NCBI GenBank assembly: GCA_964591605.1
Contig: CAZQEN010000018.1
Location: 1 to 41,987, forward strand
Direction: 5' to 3'
DNA length: 41,987 nt
Source of the DNA: CAYLLT01 sp964591605
GTDB lineage: Bacteria; Planctomycetota; Phycisphaerae; UBA1845; PWPN01
Shown here one piece after another: positions 33,610 to 41,801 of this stretch; position 1 is the stretch's first letter, and the number at the start of each line of letters is the position of its first letter. The notes beneath the pieces are model-generated. The model made no database searches and was not told the DNA's origin. It saw only the letters and a program-made list of their open reading frames with translations. The translations under genes were made by a program, and so were the position numbers.

Positions 33610-35349
33610 TCAGAAGGACTCGGGCCAGATCTTGCGCGTCTCGTCCCTCAGAAAATTCGTCACCTGGCGGTCGGTCTCGAACGTCAGCGCCTTCTTGGCG
33701 ACCCGCGTCGCATGAGCGAGCGTCGTCGAGCGGATGATCTTCTTGATCTCCGGCACGTCGCCGGGCGCCATCGAGAACGCCCGCAGGCCGATCCCCAGGA
33801 GAAACAGCGTGTACATCGGCTCGCCGGCCATCTCCCCGCAGAGACTGCACTGGACGCCCGCCTGCCCCGCGCTCCGCACGATGTCCCGGAGCATCCGCAG
33901 CACGGCCGGGTGAGACGCCGTGAACAACTGGGCGACCCGCTCGTTTCCCCGATCCACCGCCAGCGTGTACTGGATGAGGTCGTTGGTGCCGATGCTGATG
34001 AAGTTGACCTCCCGCATCAGCTCGCGGATCTGCAGGGCCGCCGCCGGGGTTTCGACCATTATACCGACTGGAATGTCTCTTTTGAAGGCGATCCCCGCCT
34101 CCTCCAGATCTTCGATGGCATCGCCCAGCGCCATGCGGGCCTGCCGCAGCTCCATCAGGCCCGAAATCAGCGGGAACATGATCCGCACGTCGCCGTCCGG
34201 CGAGGCCCGGAGGATCGCCCGGAGCTGCACCTTGAACGGTTCGAGGTTCTGCAGGCAGTACCGGATCGACCGCAGGCCCAGGAACGGATTCGGCTCGGGC
34301 TCGCGGGCCTGAGAACTGGTGTACTTGTCCGCGCCCAGGTCCATGGTGCGGATGGTCACGGGGCGGCTGCCCACCGACCGGATCACCGACGTATAGGCCT
34401 CGTAGTGCTCTTCCTCGGTCGGCTCGATCTCGCTGCGCAGGTAGAGAAACTCGGTGCGGTAAAGCCCGATGCCTTCGGCCCCCTTCTCGACCGACGTCTT
34501 GGCCTCGTACGGGAATTCGATGTTGCTGAGCATCATGATCCGCACGCCGTCCTGGGTCACGGCGGGCTTGTCGCGCAGCTCGACCAGGTCGGCCGACATG
34601 GCCTGAATGCGCAGCTCTTCGGCCCGGTACTCGTCGAGCTGGTCCTGGGTCGGGCGGACGATCACGAGGCCCTTGGTGCCGTCGAGGACGACGGTATCGC
34701 TTCCCGAGACGAGCGTGGTGACGTCATTGAGGCCCATGACCGCCGGAATGCCCATGGCCCGGACGACGATGGCCGTATGCGAGGTCAGGCCGCCCGCATC
34801 CATGGCCACGCCCGCGACCTTGGTCTGGGCCAGGTTGGCGCTCTGGGAGGGGGTCAGGTCGTGGGCGATCAGAATGACCGGCTCGGTCAGGTGCGAGAGA
34901 TCCTCGCGGCTCTCGTCGCTCAGGTGCCGCAGGAGGCGCCGCTCGATGTCGCGGATGTCGCGCACGCGGTCGCGCAGGAGCTCATCCTCCATGTGGAGGA
35001 ACCGCCGCTGGTATCCGCGGAGGACTTCGCGGGCGGCGTAGGCCGCCGAGTAGCTGCGCTGGCGGATCAGACTGGCGATCTGCTCCTGGAGTTTGACCTG
35101 GCTGAGGACGCCGTGGTGGAAATCGAAGATAGAGGCAATGTCCTGCCCGAGCTGTCGGGAGATGTTGTCGCGTTCCAGTTTAATCTCGGCGAGCGACCCG
35201 CGGAATCCCTGGGCGAGCCGGTCGAGCTCGCTGGGCACTTCCTCCGGGGCGACCGTCTTGCGCTTGATCCGATACTCTTCGGCTTCAAGCACGACGGCCG
35301 GCCCGATGGCCACGCCCGGAGAAACCGCGATTCCTTTCTTGATTTCCAT
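33610..35349 (-). CDS. ptsI: Phosphoenolpyruvate-protein phosphotransferase (Enzyme I)
   Basis: The protein has 579 residues from the ATG at 35349 (M-E-I-K-K-G-I-A-V-S-P-G), the conserved start of the family. The phosphorylated His191 sits in G-G-L-T-S-H-T-A-I-V-V-R-A-M-G. The second signature, D-L-I-Q-Y-T-L-A-V-D-R-G-N, begins at 457, and the active-site Cys504 lies in C-S-L-C-G-E-M-A-G. It transfers phosphate from phosphoenolpyruvate to HPr in the cytoplasm. The regulatory GAF domain of the Ntr paralogue PtsP is missing, so the architecture is that of canonical Enzyme I. The start codon lacks a Shine-Dalgarno sequence and lies at the edge of a long inverted repeat. The genes upstream are hpf, ptsN and ptsH. 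Confidence 0.96.
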   Translation of the reverse strand: MEIKKGIAVSPGVAIGPAVVLEAEEYRIKRKTVAPEEVPSELDRLAQGFRGSLAEIKLERDNISRQLGQDIASIFDFHHGVLSQVKLQEQIASLIRQRSYSAAYAAREVLRGYQRRFLHMEDELLRDRVRDIRDIERRLLRHLSDESREDLSHLTEPVILIAHDLTPSQSANLAQTKVAGVAMDAGGLTSHTAIVVRAMGIPAVMGLNDVTTLVSGSDTVVLDGTKGLVIVRPTQDQLDEYRAEELRIQAMSADLVELRDKPAVTQDGVRIMMLSNIEFPYEAKTSVEKGAEGIGLYRTEFLYLRSEIEPTEEEHYEAYTSVIRSVGSRPVTIRTMDLGADKYTSSQAREPEPNPFLGLRSIRYCLQNLEPFKVQLRAILRASPDGDVRIMFPLISGLMELRQARMALGDAIEDLEEAGIAFKRDIPVGIMVETPAAALQIRELMREVNFISIGTNDLIQYTLAVDRGNERVAQLFTASHPAVLRMLRDIVRSAGQAGVQCSLCGEMAGEPMYTLFLLGIGLRAFSMAPGDVPEIKKIIRSTTLAHATRVAKKALTFETDRQVTNFLRDETRKIWPESF

Positions 35350-35353
35350 GGTT

Positions 35354-35449
35354 GAAAGTCGAGAGTCGAAACGTCCCAAGTCGAAATCACCGCCGAAAAT
35401 CGCCTGTCACAAGTCTCCAGCGCACCGTCCCTTTCGACTTTCGACTTTC
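35354..35449. repeat. Imperfect 18-bp inverted repeat of GTCGAAA units before ptsI
   Basis: Plus-strand 35354-35371 is the reverse complement of 35432-35449 with one mismatch, enclosing about 60 nt. Both arms consist of repeated GTCGAAA/TTTCGAC units, which continue to about 35463. The inner arm ends 4 nt before the ptsI ATG. In the transcript this could form a long stem next to the start codon. Similar repeat text is common between genes in planctomycetes (recalled, not tested). Confidence 0.75.
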
Positions 35450-35466
35450 GATTTTCGACTTTTCCC

Positions 35467-35778
35467 TCAGCTCTCGCCGAAACCGCTCTGAACCAGCCGC
35501 GCCAGGGCATCGACCGCGCCGTCGGCGTCGGGCCCGTCGGCAAGAATCTCGAGAACCGTGCCCTGGGTCGCTTCGAGAAGCATCATTTCCATGGGGTTTT
35601 TTCCATCGACCACGCGGGCGCCTTTGCGGACGGTCACGCTGGCCTGGAACTGGCTGGCGAGGTCGACGAAGCGCATGACCGGCCGGGCGTGCAGCCCCTG
35701 CGAGTTCGGAATCGTGACTGTCTGGGCGCGGTCGGGCACGGATGGGCTCGGCTGGATCGAATCCGGAAGTGCGGCCAT
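35467..35778 (-). CDS. ptsH: HPr phosphocarrier protein, Ser46 position is Asn
   Basis: The protein has 103 residues from the ATG at 35778; a TTG at 35799 would add seven. HPr is usually about 88 residues, so there is a short N-terminal extension. The phospho-accepting His31 lies in G-L-H-A-R-P, fully conserved. The Ser46 region reads V-D-G-K-N-P-M-E-M-M-L-L: the residue after Lys, phosphorylated by HPr kinase in many bacteria, is Asn61. Control by that kinase is therefore impossible at this site. It receives phosphate from Enzyme I, encoded next, and would pass it to the EIIA-Ntr protein encoded just upstream. It is the NPr-like carrier if this is the Ntr branch. Confidence 0.92.
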   Translation of the reverse strand: MAALPDSIQPSPSVPDRAQTVTIPNSQGLHARPVMRFVDLASQFQASVTVRKGARVVDGKNPMEMMLLEATQGTVLEILADGPDADGAVDALARLVQSGFGES

Positions 35779-35804
35779 GCGTACGCATCCATTCGTCAAA
35801 GCAT

Positions 35805-36284
35805 CTACCCGGCAGGCAGTTCGTCCGCTTCCTTGATCAGATCGTTGATTTCCTCGCGGGTGGACGCCTGGCGCAGAAACCGCCGAAAATTGTCTCGCTG
35901 CAGGTGCCGGAAGATGTTCTCCATCGAGGCGAGGTGCTGGTCGGGGTTTTCCGGGGGGCTCAGAAGCAGCACGACAATGTAGACCGGAGCCCGATCGAGG
36001 GCGGCGAAATCGACGCCCGTGCTCGAACGCCCGATCGTGGCGGTGATCCGCTTGATCGCCGGATGCTTCACGTGCGGCACCGCCACGCCCTTGCCGAACC
36101 CGGTGCTGCCCTGGTTCTCACGCTGGATCACCGCCTTGGCCACCGCACCAGCATCCTCTTCGGAGAGCGCGATGTGCGGAGCCAGCGCCGTCATCATTTC
36201 GCGGATGACGCCGTTTCGGTCTGTGGAAGTCAACTCGGGAATGACCGCTTCCTGGACGAAAAAGTCAGTCAGCTTCATACTCAT
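35805..36284 (-). CDS. ptsN: PTS EIIA, nitrogen-regulatory type (PtsN-like)
   Basis: The protein has 159 residues; the ATG at 36284 and another two codons later are both usable. The active His71 lies in G-K-G-V-A-V-P-H-V-K-H, the fructose/Ntr EIIA signature, preceded by R-E-N-Q-G-S-T-G-F-G. There are no IIB or IIC domains in the gene or nearby, so sugar transport is unlikely. The order hpf-ptsN-ptsH-ptsI mirrors the proteobacterial hpf-ptsN-rapZ-npr cluster, where EIIA-Ntr is a regulatory output for nitrogen, potassium or envelope responses. Its output target here is unknown. Confidence 0.93.
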   Translation of the reverse strand: MSMKLTDFFVQEAVIPELTSTDRNGVIREMMTALAPHIALSEEDAGAVAKAVIQRENQGSTGFGKGVAVPHVKHPAIKRITATIGRSSTGVDFAALDRAPVYIVVLLLSPPENPDQHLASMENIFRHLQRDNFRRFLRQASTREEINDLIKEADELPAG

Positions 36285-36314
36285 CTCACCTGCCGGCCTT
36301 TCAGACGCGGCTTC

Positions 36315-36653
36315 TCAGCGCTCGGTCTCGGGCAACTCGGCTTCGTCGCCGGCACTGATGTGCTTGCGGTTGCGAAAGCGCTCTTTGTGCTTGCTCAGTT
36401 GCCGCTCCAGCTTCTCGAGGGCCACGTCAAATGCGGCGAAAAAGTCCGCCCCGTCTGCATGCGCTACGAACACGTGCCGATGATCGGCACGGGCGACGAT
36501 CTCCACCTTGAAGGTCTGTGATTCATGGTCCAGGATGAGGCTTGTGGTCTCGATCCGGTCATAAAAGTGCGGTAGTTTGCCAGCTTTCTCCTTTGCATAG
36601 CGCTTCATCGCGTCGGTGATCTGCAGATGCCGACCGGTGACCATGAGCTCCAC
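36315..36653 (-). CDS. hpf: Ribosome hibernation-promoting factor, short form
   Basis: The protein has 112 residues from the GTG at 36653, which follows GAGGAG with a 6-nt gap; an ATG three codons later has no such site. Family blocks are V-T-G-R-H-L-Q-I-T-D-A-M-K-R-Y-A-K-E-K and V-E-I-V-A-R-A-D-H-R, then D-F-F-A-A-F-D-V-A-L-E-K-L-E-R-Q-L-x-K-H-K. It lacks the C-terminal dimerisation domain of long HPF, so it belongs to the short HPF/YfiA class. These bind the 30S decoding region and inactivate ribosomes in stationary phase. It is the first gene of the presumed hpf-ptsN-ptsH-ptsI operon. Confidence 0.92.
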   Translation of the reverse strand: MELMVTGRHLQITDAMKRYAKEKAGKLPHFYDRIETTSLILDHESQTFKVEIVARADHRHVFVAHADGADFFAAFDVALEKLERQLSKHKERFRNRKHISAGDEAELPETER

Positions 36654-37227
36654 AGCGTTCTCCTCGTGCGCGCCCCCCCGCGCACAGACAGGGGCTGGGG
36701 CCGCCAGGGTCTGAGTTCCTGACCCCGACGGATCCTGGACTGACGATCGGCACACCCCTCTCCGACCGGCGCGCAAACCTTCGTTAGCCAAGCCGCACAA
36801 ACGAATTACGCCGCAACCGCGCGGCGCCTGCGTCGAATGTACGGGAACCGCCAGGACGCGTCAACACGCAGGATGCGTGAGCCGACCTCCGGGTCCGTGA
36901 CAGCTCGGGCCGTGTGGGCCTCCCCACGGCTCGACTGAGCACGCCGAAGTCCCGCCGATGCTGTCGCGCACCCCCGATCTCCGGCGTTCCTGACATTTTA
37001 GCCGCTCTCGGCGGTGACGAACTCCCGGAGCAAAGCAGGCTCCCCGAGGGAAGATTCTTGTAGACTTACCGGTCCCCAACCGCCGCCGCGTGTCCTCCGG
37101 ACGGGTCTGAAGTGCACTTTTTTGCCGGGATGCAGGGGTCCTGGCTCGGTCGTCAAACCTCCGCAGTGCGCGACGACCCGCTGCCGGCCACTTTCCCTTC
37201 CACGTGTTCTTACTTAGGATTCGTCAC
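36654..37227. other. Divergent intergenic region between hpf and the unknown-protein operon
   Basis: No gene is evident in these 574 nt. It must contain promoters for both flanking operons, but I could not point to convincing boxes. One imperfect hairpin lies at 36909-36930 (GCCGTG with CACGGC). A T-run (TTTTTT) occurs near 37116. The few open frames lack ribosome sites and recognisable sequence. Confidence 0.5.
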
Positions 37228-39036
37228 ATGTACGAGGTGTACTCGCAGCAACGGCCGGGCCACCCCCGGTGGACCCTGGCGGCCAGCGCTTTCGTCCTTC
37301 TGCTGAGCGTCGGACTGGCCGCCGCCGTCTCCTACCAGAAGAGCCGCGCCCTGCTGATTCCTTTGACCTCGCCCCAGGATTATGCTGGCGGACAACTGCG
37401 CACCGCGATGCCGCAGCGCTGGGAACTCCTGCCGGACAGCGAGCTCCCCCCCGGCGTGGTCGTCAGTGCCCAGGAGCCCGAGGACAAGGACCGTCGCAGA
37501 CGGCTGTCCATCTTCCGGGGGGCCTCCTACCCCCTGGGGCTGCCCTTACGCGAGGGAATCGCGATCCTGCGCCAGCAGCTCAACCAGCTCGACCTGATCG
37601 AGCAGGAAGGCGAGATCGAGGCCAGTCGCATCGGCGACCTGCCGGGCATCGAGTTGGCGTGCGCCAAGCGGGTCCGCGTGTCGCGGGTCGCCTACGGGAC
37701 CGTGTACTCGCTCGCCCGCATCGCCGTCGGGCCGGACGGCGAGGCGGTGGGCATCGTGCTGACCGTGCCCGACGCCATCGAGGCGCGGGACAAGGTCCTG
37801 CTCGAGCAGATCTCGCAACACCTCGAGCTGACCGCCATCCGGAAGGCGCCCGACCCGGGCGTCGTCATGAAGGCGGCGGGCATCCGCTTCGACCTTCCGG
37901 ATGATTGTCTGGTCTTCGCCGAGTACGTGCCCGGCGCCGCACGACTGCGGATCGCGGGTGGAATCGGAAACACCTGCTGGTATCTGACGGCGTGCCGGGT
38001 GCCGCTCCTGCCGGGCCGCACCCCCGAGGCGCTGGTGCGCGATTTCTGCCTCAACTGGCAGGATTCGCCGGAGCTGCCCGGTCGAGTCCAGACCCGCCAG
38101 GAGAACGGCCGTTCCATCGCACAGCTCCAGTTCTCCACGCATCCCCGGCTGCCCGAGTCGGTGATGCTGACCTGCGCCCAGGTGGATGACGAGACGGGTC
38201 TCCTGCTCATCGGACGCCATGAGGGCGACGCCAGGCAGCAACTGCTCAACCTGGCCGGGGCCATGGCCGGCAATGCCGACGTGCGCCCCTATTCCGAGTC
38301 ATTCGACGTGGCCGATGCCCGCAAGCAGGCCCGACAGTGGCTCGACACCGTCCGTTCCCAGGGACTGCGGAGCCTGTGGGGGAGCGGCCTTCTGCGGCGC
38401 CAGACGTTCACGCTCTTCTCGCCCGCGGTGCGTCTGGGCAGCGAATCACGGGAGCTGGTGGATAAGCCGCGTGGAACCGAGCGGTGGTGGGAATTGCGCG
38501 TCCAGTCGGAAATCGAGCCGGCTGACCTCAAGACGGACGAGGCCTGGCGTATCCGTGATGACACACAGAACTGGGAGTACGTGTCGATCCAGACCCAGGG
38601 GGGCCGACGCCGCCAGTACGTGGAGAAGTGGGACGGCGGCAAGCAGGTGGAGCGAGAACTCTCAGGCGAAGGCCTCCGGCACGAACGATTGAACGCGACG
38701 GCGGACGATATTCTGACGACCGAGCCGGTGCTCATCGCGGCGGCGGGCGGACTGAGCGGGGCGGATCGTCCGGCCGGACTGCTCTTCTCGAATACGCAGT
38801 TGTTCACCCCGGACCTGTGCTACTGGACCCTTCGGCCGGTCGGCCGTCTGCCGCTGCCGGGCGGGTCGGGCACGCCGCAGGACGCCAGCGCTGTTCTCGC
38901 CCAGCGGGATTATGACGGCATGCCGATCCTGCTGTACTTTGACGATGACCGGTCGCTCCGCGCAGTCCAGTCCGCGGGAGGGCGTTATCAGCTTCGAACA
39001 CGCAATGCCAGCATCAGCGGAAACACGAACGAGTAG
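37228..39036 (+). CDS. Unknown membrane-anchored protein
   Basis: The protein has 602 residues from the ATG at 37228, with AGGA 8 nt upstream. After about 20 polar residues there is a single hydrophobic helix (W-T-L-A-A-S-A-F-V-L-L-L-S-V-G-L-A-A-A-V), so the protein is probably anchored in the inner membrane with its bulk outside. I recognise no named family. Two stretches (about 60-210 and 215-360) resemble each other in layout and look like PsbP/DUF1795-type alpha-beta domains, each opening with an R/F-D-L-P or M-P-x-x-W motif and ending in an amphipathic helix. It is the first gene of an apparent three-gene operon with another unknown exported protein and an M48 protease, which suggests a role in envelope maintenance. 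Confidence 0.8.
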   Translation: MYEVYSQQRPGHPRWTLAASAFVLLLSVGLAAAVSYQKSRALLIPLTSPQDYAGGQLRTAMPQRWELLPDSELPPGVVVSAQEPEDKDRRRRLSIFRGASYPLGLPLREGIAILRQQLNQLDLIEQEGEIEASRIGDLPGIELACAKRVRVSRVAYGTVYSLARIAVGPDGEAVGIVLTVPDAIEARDKVLLEQISQHLELTAIRKAPDPGVVMKAAGIRFDLPDDCLVFAEYVPGAARLRIAGGIGNTCWYLTACRVPLLPGRTPEALVRDFCLNWQDSPELPGRVQTRQENGRSIAQLQFSTHPRLPESVMLTCAQVDDETGLLLIGRHEGDARQQLLNLAGAMAGNADVRPYSESFDVADARKQARQWLDTVRSQGLRSLWGSGLLRRQTFTLFSPAVRLGSESRELVDKPRGTERWWELRVQSEIEPADLKTDEAWRIRDDTQNWEYVSIQTQGGRRRQYVEKWDGGKQVERELSGEGLRHERLNATADDILTTEPVLIAAAGGLSGADRPAGLLFSNTQLFTPDLCYWTLRPVGRLPLPGGSGTPQDASAVLAQRDYDGMPILLYFDDDRSLRAVQSAGGRYQLRTRNASISGNTNE

Positions 39037-39111
39037 ACCCGCAGCGGGCAGGGAGGCGAGGCAGAGGGCCTCATCCGCGTCGAACCCCTCAAAGTTGGAT
39101 CAGTCGGACCC

Positions 39112-40584
39112 ATGAAACGCATGAAACACGCAAGGATCTACCTGTTGGCGGCGCTGGCGAGCAGTTGGGGGATGGCGGCCGGGGCGGCCGAGCCTGCCGC
39201 GGCGCCCGGCCGCCTGAGCCTCGATCTGGACCCGCCCTACGTGGACGGGAGCTTCGGATTCAGCATCTCTCCGCCGGTGGGCGGCACGATCTACCGCCAG
39301 AAGCGGCTCACCAGCGTTTCCGACGTCGAGGTGGTGCAGTTTGAAAGCGAGCTCGAACGCTGGTTCCTCACCGTGCGGGCGGTGACGACGACGACCGGAT
39401 CGCTCGATGCGGCCGCGCTCATCGCGGGCATTACCCAGAACCTCGGGTCCCAGTACACCGATGTCAAGGTGCTCCGCAGCGACGAGGCGCGGATCGACGG
39501 CCGCGAAGGCCTGCGCTATGAGGCGTCGTTCCTGATCGGCGGCGCCCCGTGGCTGCGGCAGCAGGCGGTGATCCGCACCAAACCGACGGAGTACTTCGCC
39601 ATTGTCTTCGTCACGCGGTTCGAAGTGCGGGAGTGGGCCGAGAAGATCTTCGATAAGGTGGTGGCCAGTTTTCGGATCCTGCGGACGCAGGCCATGGCCC
39701 GGCGCATCGAAGAGGGTCTGCAGCGCGGGCGGCTGCTGCTGCAGTCGATCGGAGACGGCAAGGTCAAACTCTCGGACCGCATCGTCCCCGAGAGCTACAT
39801 GCGCTTCGTGCTCGAGGGCAGGGAAATCGGCACCGTCCAGATCCAGGAACGCACCTTCACCCACAACAACCGTACCGGCGTGCACATCCACGAGATCGGG
39901 TGGCTCTTCAAGGAAGAGAGCATCACCAACCTGCGGCACGACATGCAGCTCACCGACGACCTCGAGTTCGAGAAGTGGGAAAACCGCGTGTACACGCTGC
40001 CGCCGCCGCCCAAGACCCCCGGCCAGCCGCGGCAGCTCCTCTACCAGCTCGAGAGCGGGCTGCGGCAGGACCGCCAGCTCATCGCCGCGTTCATGCCCCG
40101 TCCCAACGCCACGGAGCTGCAGGACCGGGTCATTGACGTTGAACCCACCTATGCCTCCGCCGCCTGGCACAGCCTGATGCCCCGGGTGATCGATCTGAAC
40201 CGGCCGGAGCTCTACGCGTTCTCGTCGTACAACGCGGAACGGCGCGGGATGGTGCTGCGGACCGTGGAGGTCATGGGGCCCGCCCAGGTCATGATCGGCG
40301 GACGCATGAGCCAGGCGTTCAAGCTGCAGGACAGCGAGGGCCTGATCCCGCCGATCAACGAGATCTACGTCGACGGCCAGGGCCATATTCTGCGGGTCGT
40401 GGCCGGGCCGCTGGAGATGGTCGCCGCGAACAAGCAGGACATTCTTCATCGCTACAGCAAGCGGGTGAGCGAGGCCGAGGCGACGATGCGAAAGTACCCG
40501 GTGCGCGAGCCATCGCCAGCCCGCCGCGAATCGCCGATGCCCACCCCCCCGGTCGCGCCGCAGGCGCCAGGTGCCACCCGATGA
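39112..40584 (+). CDS. Unknown secreted protein with PsbP/DUF1795-like N-terminal domain
   Basis: The protein has 490 residues with a signal peptide ending A-A-G-A-A-E. Residues about 43-195 (G-S-F-G-F-S-I-S-P-P, G-L-R-Y-E-A-S-F, T-P-T-E-Y-F-like K-P-T-E-Y-F, F-D-K-V-V-A-S-F-R-I) look like a PsbP or DUF1795 alpha-beta domain, a fold of periplasmic lipoproteins and photosystem accessory proteins. The C-terminal 280 residues are beta-rich and unrecognised, ending in a Pro-rich tail. Its stop overlaps the protease start (ATGA), so the two are translationally coupled. It lies 75 nt after the preceding unknown gene. Function is not known; it may be a substrate or partner of the protease. Confidence 0.8.
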   Translation: MKRMKHARIYLLAALASSWGMAAGAAEPAAAPGRLSLDLDPPYVDGSFGFSISPPVGGTIYRQKRLTSVSDVEVVQFESELERWFLTVRAVTTTTGSLDAAALIAGITQNLGSQYTDVKVLRSDEARIDGREGLRYEASFLIGGAPWLRQQAVIRTKPTEYFAIVFVTRFEVREWAEKIFDKVVASFRILRTQAMARRIEEGLQRGRLLLQSIGDGKVKLSDRIVPESYMRFVLEGREIGTVQIQERTFTHNNRTGVHIHEIGWLFKEESITNLRHDMQLTDDLEFEKWENRVYTLPPPPKTPGQPRQLLYQLESGLRQDRQLIAAFMPRPNATELQDRVIDVEPTYASAAWHSLMPRVIDLNRPELYAFSSYNAERRGMVLRTVEVMGPAQVMIGGRMSQAFKLQDSEGLIPPINEIYVDGQGHILRVVAGPLEMVAANKQDILHRYSKRVSEAEATMRKYPVREPSPARRESPMPTPPVAPQAPGATR

Positions 40585-41801
40585 CAGACACAGCCTCGAC
40601 ACATGATTCCCCTCCCCCGGCGGCGGCTTCGGCGGAGACGGCCGTCGGAGATCACCAGGGCACGGTTCCCGCAGCCCCTCCCACGACCGCAGAGGCGCAT
40701 CGCCCGGGCCGGGCGCAGACGTATCATCGCACCCAGCGCAGGCTGCACATCGCCGAGCTGGCGATCACCCTGGTCTACTGGGTGGCATGGCAGTGGCCCG
40801 CCCCTGCTTTCGGCGCATGGGTGAGCGACGCGGTGGATTCTCGCTGGGCCGCCCTTGCCATCGCCGCGCTGATGATGATCGGCGGCCTGGTGCTGCTGGA
40901 GCTGCCGCTCACCTACTACAGCGGCTACGTCGTCGAGCAGCGCTATGGTCTGAGCAACCAGACGCACAAGGCATGGCTGATCTTTCAGCTCAAGGCGTAT
41001 GCGGTCGGGGCGATCATCGGCGCCATCATTCTCGGCGGGCTGTACGCCCTGCTCTGGTACGCCGGCTGGTCCTGGAGCGTGTGGCTCTGGTGCGGCGTCA
41101 TGCTGCTGAGCGTCGTGCTCGCGAAGATCTTTCCGCTGCTGATCCTGCCCCTGTTCTACCCGTCCAAACCCCTGGAGCGTCTGTCCCTCATCGAGCGGCT
41201 CGAGCATCTGGCCGGCGGCACGGGCCTGCGCCTGACCGGCGTGTTCAATCTCGAGCTCAGCAAGGACACCAAGAAGGTCAACGCGATGCTGGCCGGCCTG
41301 GGTTCGTCGCGGCGGGTGTATCTGGCCGACACGCTGCTCGACGCCTTCACCGATGACGAAATCGCCGTAGTGTTCGCCCACGAGCTGGGCCACCACATCC
41401 GCGGGCACATCTACAAGGGCATCGCACTGACGGCGGTGATCAGCTCGCTGCTGGTGGCGCTGATCCACTGGCGGCTGAATCCGTTCGCCGGCCCGACCGC
41501 CGACTGGTCGCAGGCGATCGTACGCCTGGCCGACGTCATGCTCATCTCGTTCGCGTTTCCGCTGCTGATCTCGCCCATCTCCAACGCGATCAGCCGGCGC
41601 TTCGAGCGGCAGTGCGACAGTGACGCCCTGCGGCTCACCCGCGACCCGCAGGCGTACCGCTCCGCGTTTTCGCGTCTGGGCGACATCAATCTGTCCGACC
41701 CGAATCCGCCGCGCTGGGAGGAGGTCCTTTTCGACGACCATCCGGCTCTGGCCAAACGCATCGCTTACGCCGACGAGTACGAGCGGATGCACGCGAGCTG
41801 A
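40581..41801 (+). CDS. M48 family membrane metalloprotease, Ste24/CAAX protease-like
   Basis: The protein has 406 residues. It starts with an ATG overlapping the previous stop by 4 nt. Residues 1-48 form an Ala/Pro-rich extension; then several membrane helices follow (about 57-75, 90-112, 140-160, 165-190, 280-300, 315-335). The zinc motif is F-A-H-E-L-G-H-H (HELGHH at 267-272), with the third ligand E342 in R-F-E-R-Q-C-D-S-D-A. F-N-L-E-L-S-K-D-T-K-K-V-N-A, before the zinc site, is a Ste24 hallmark. In eukaryotes Ste24 processes prenylated proteins. Bacterial homologues act in membrane-protein quality control or clear jammed translocons. Coupling to an exported unknown protein suggests an envelope-stress role. 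Confidence 0.93.
   Translation: MTDTASTHDSPPPAAASAETAVGDHQGTVPAAPPTTAEAHRPGRAQTYHRTQRRLHIAELAITLVYWVAWQWPAPAFGAWVSDAVDSRWAALAIAALMMIGGLVLLELPLTYYSGYVVEQRYGLSNQTHKAWLIFQLKAYAVGAIIGAIILGGLYALLWYAGWSWSVWLWCGVMLLSVVLAKIFPLLILPLFYPSKPLERLSLIERLEHLAGGTGLRLTGVFNLELSKDTKKVNAMLAGLGSSRRVYLADTLLDAFTDDEIAVVFAHELGHHIRGHIYKGIALTAVISSLLVALIHWRLNPFAGPTADWSQAIVRLADVMLISFAFPLLISPISNAISRRFERQCDSDALRLTRDPQAYRSAFSRLGDINLSDPNPPRWEEVLFDDHPALAKRIAYADEYERMHAS

Noticed and set aside
33712..35355. Plus-strand frame of 547 codons
   Set aside because: It is antisense to ptsI, and its text is His/Asp/Arg-rich with no domain.
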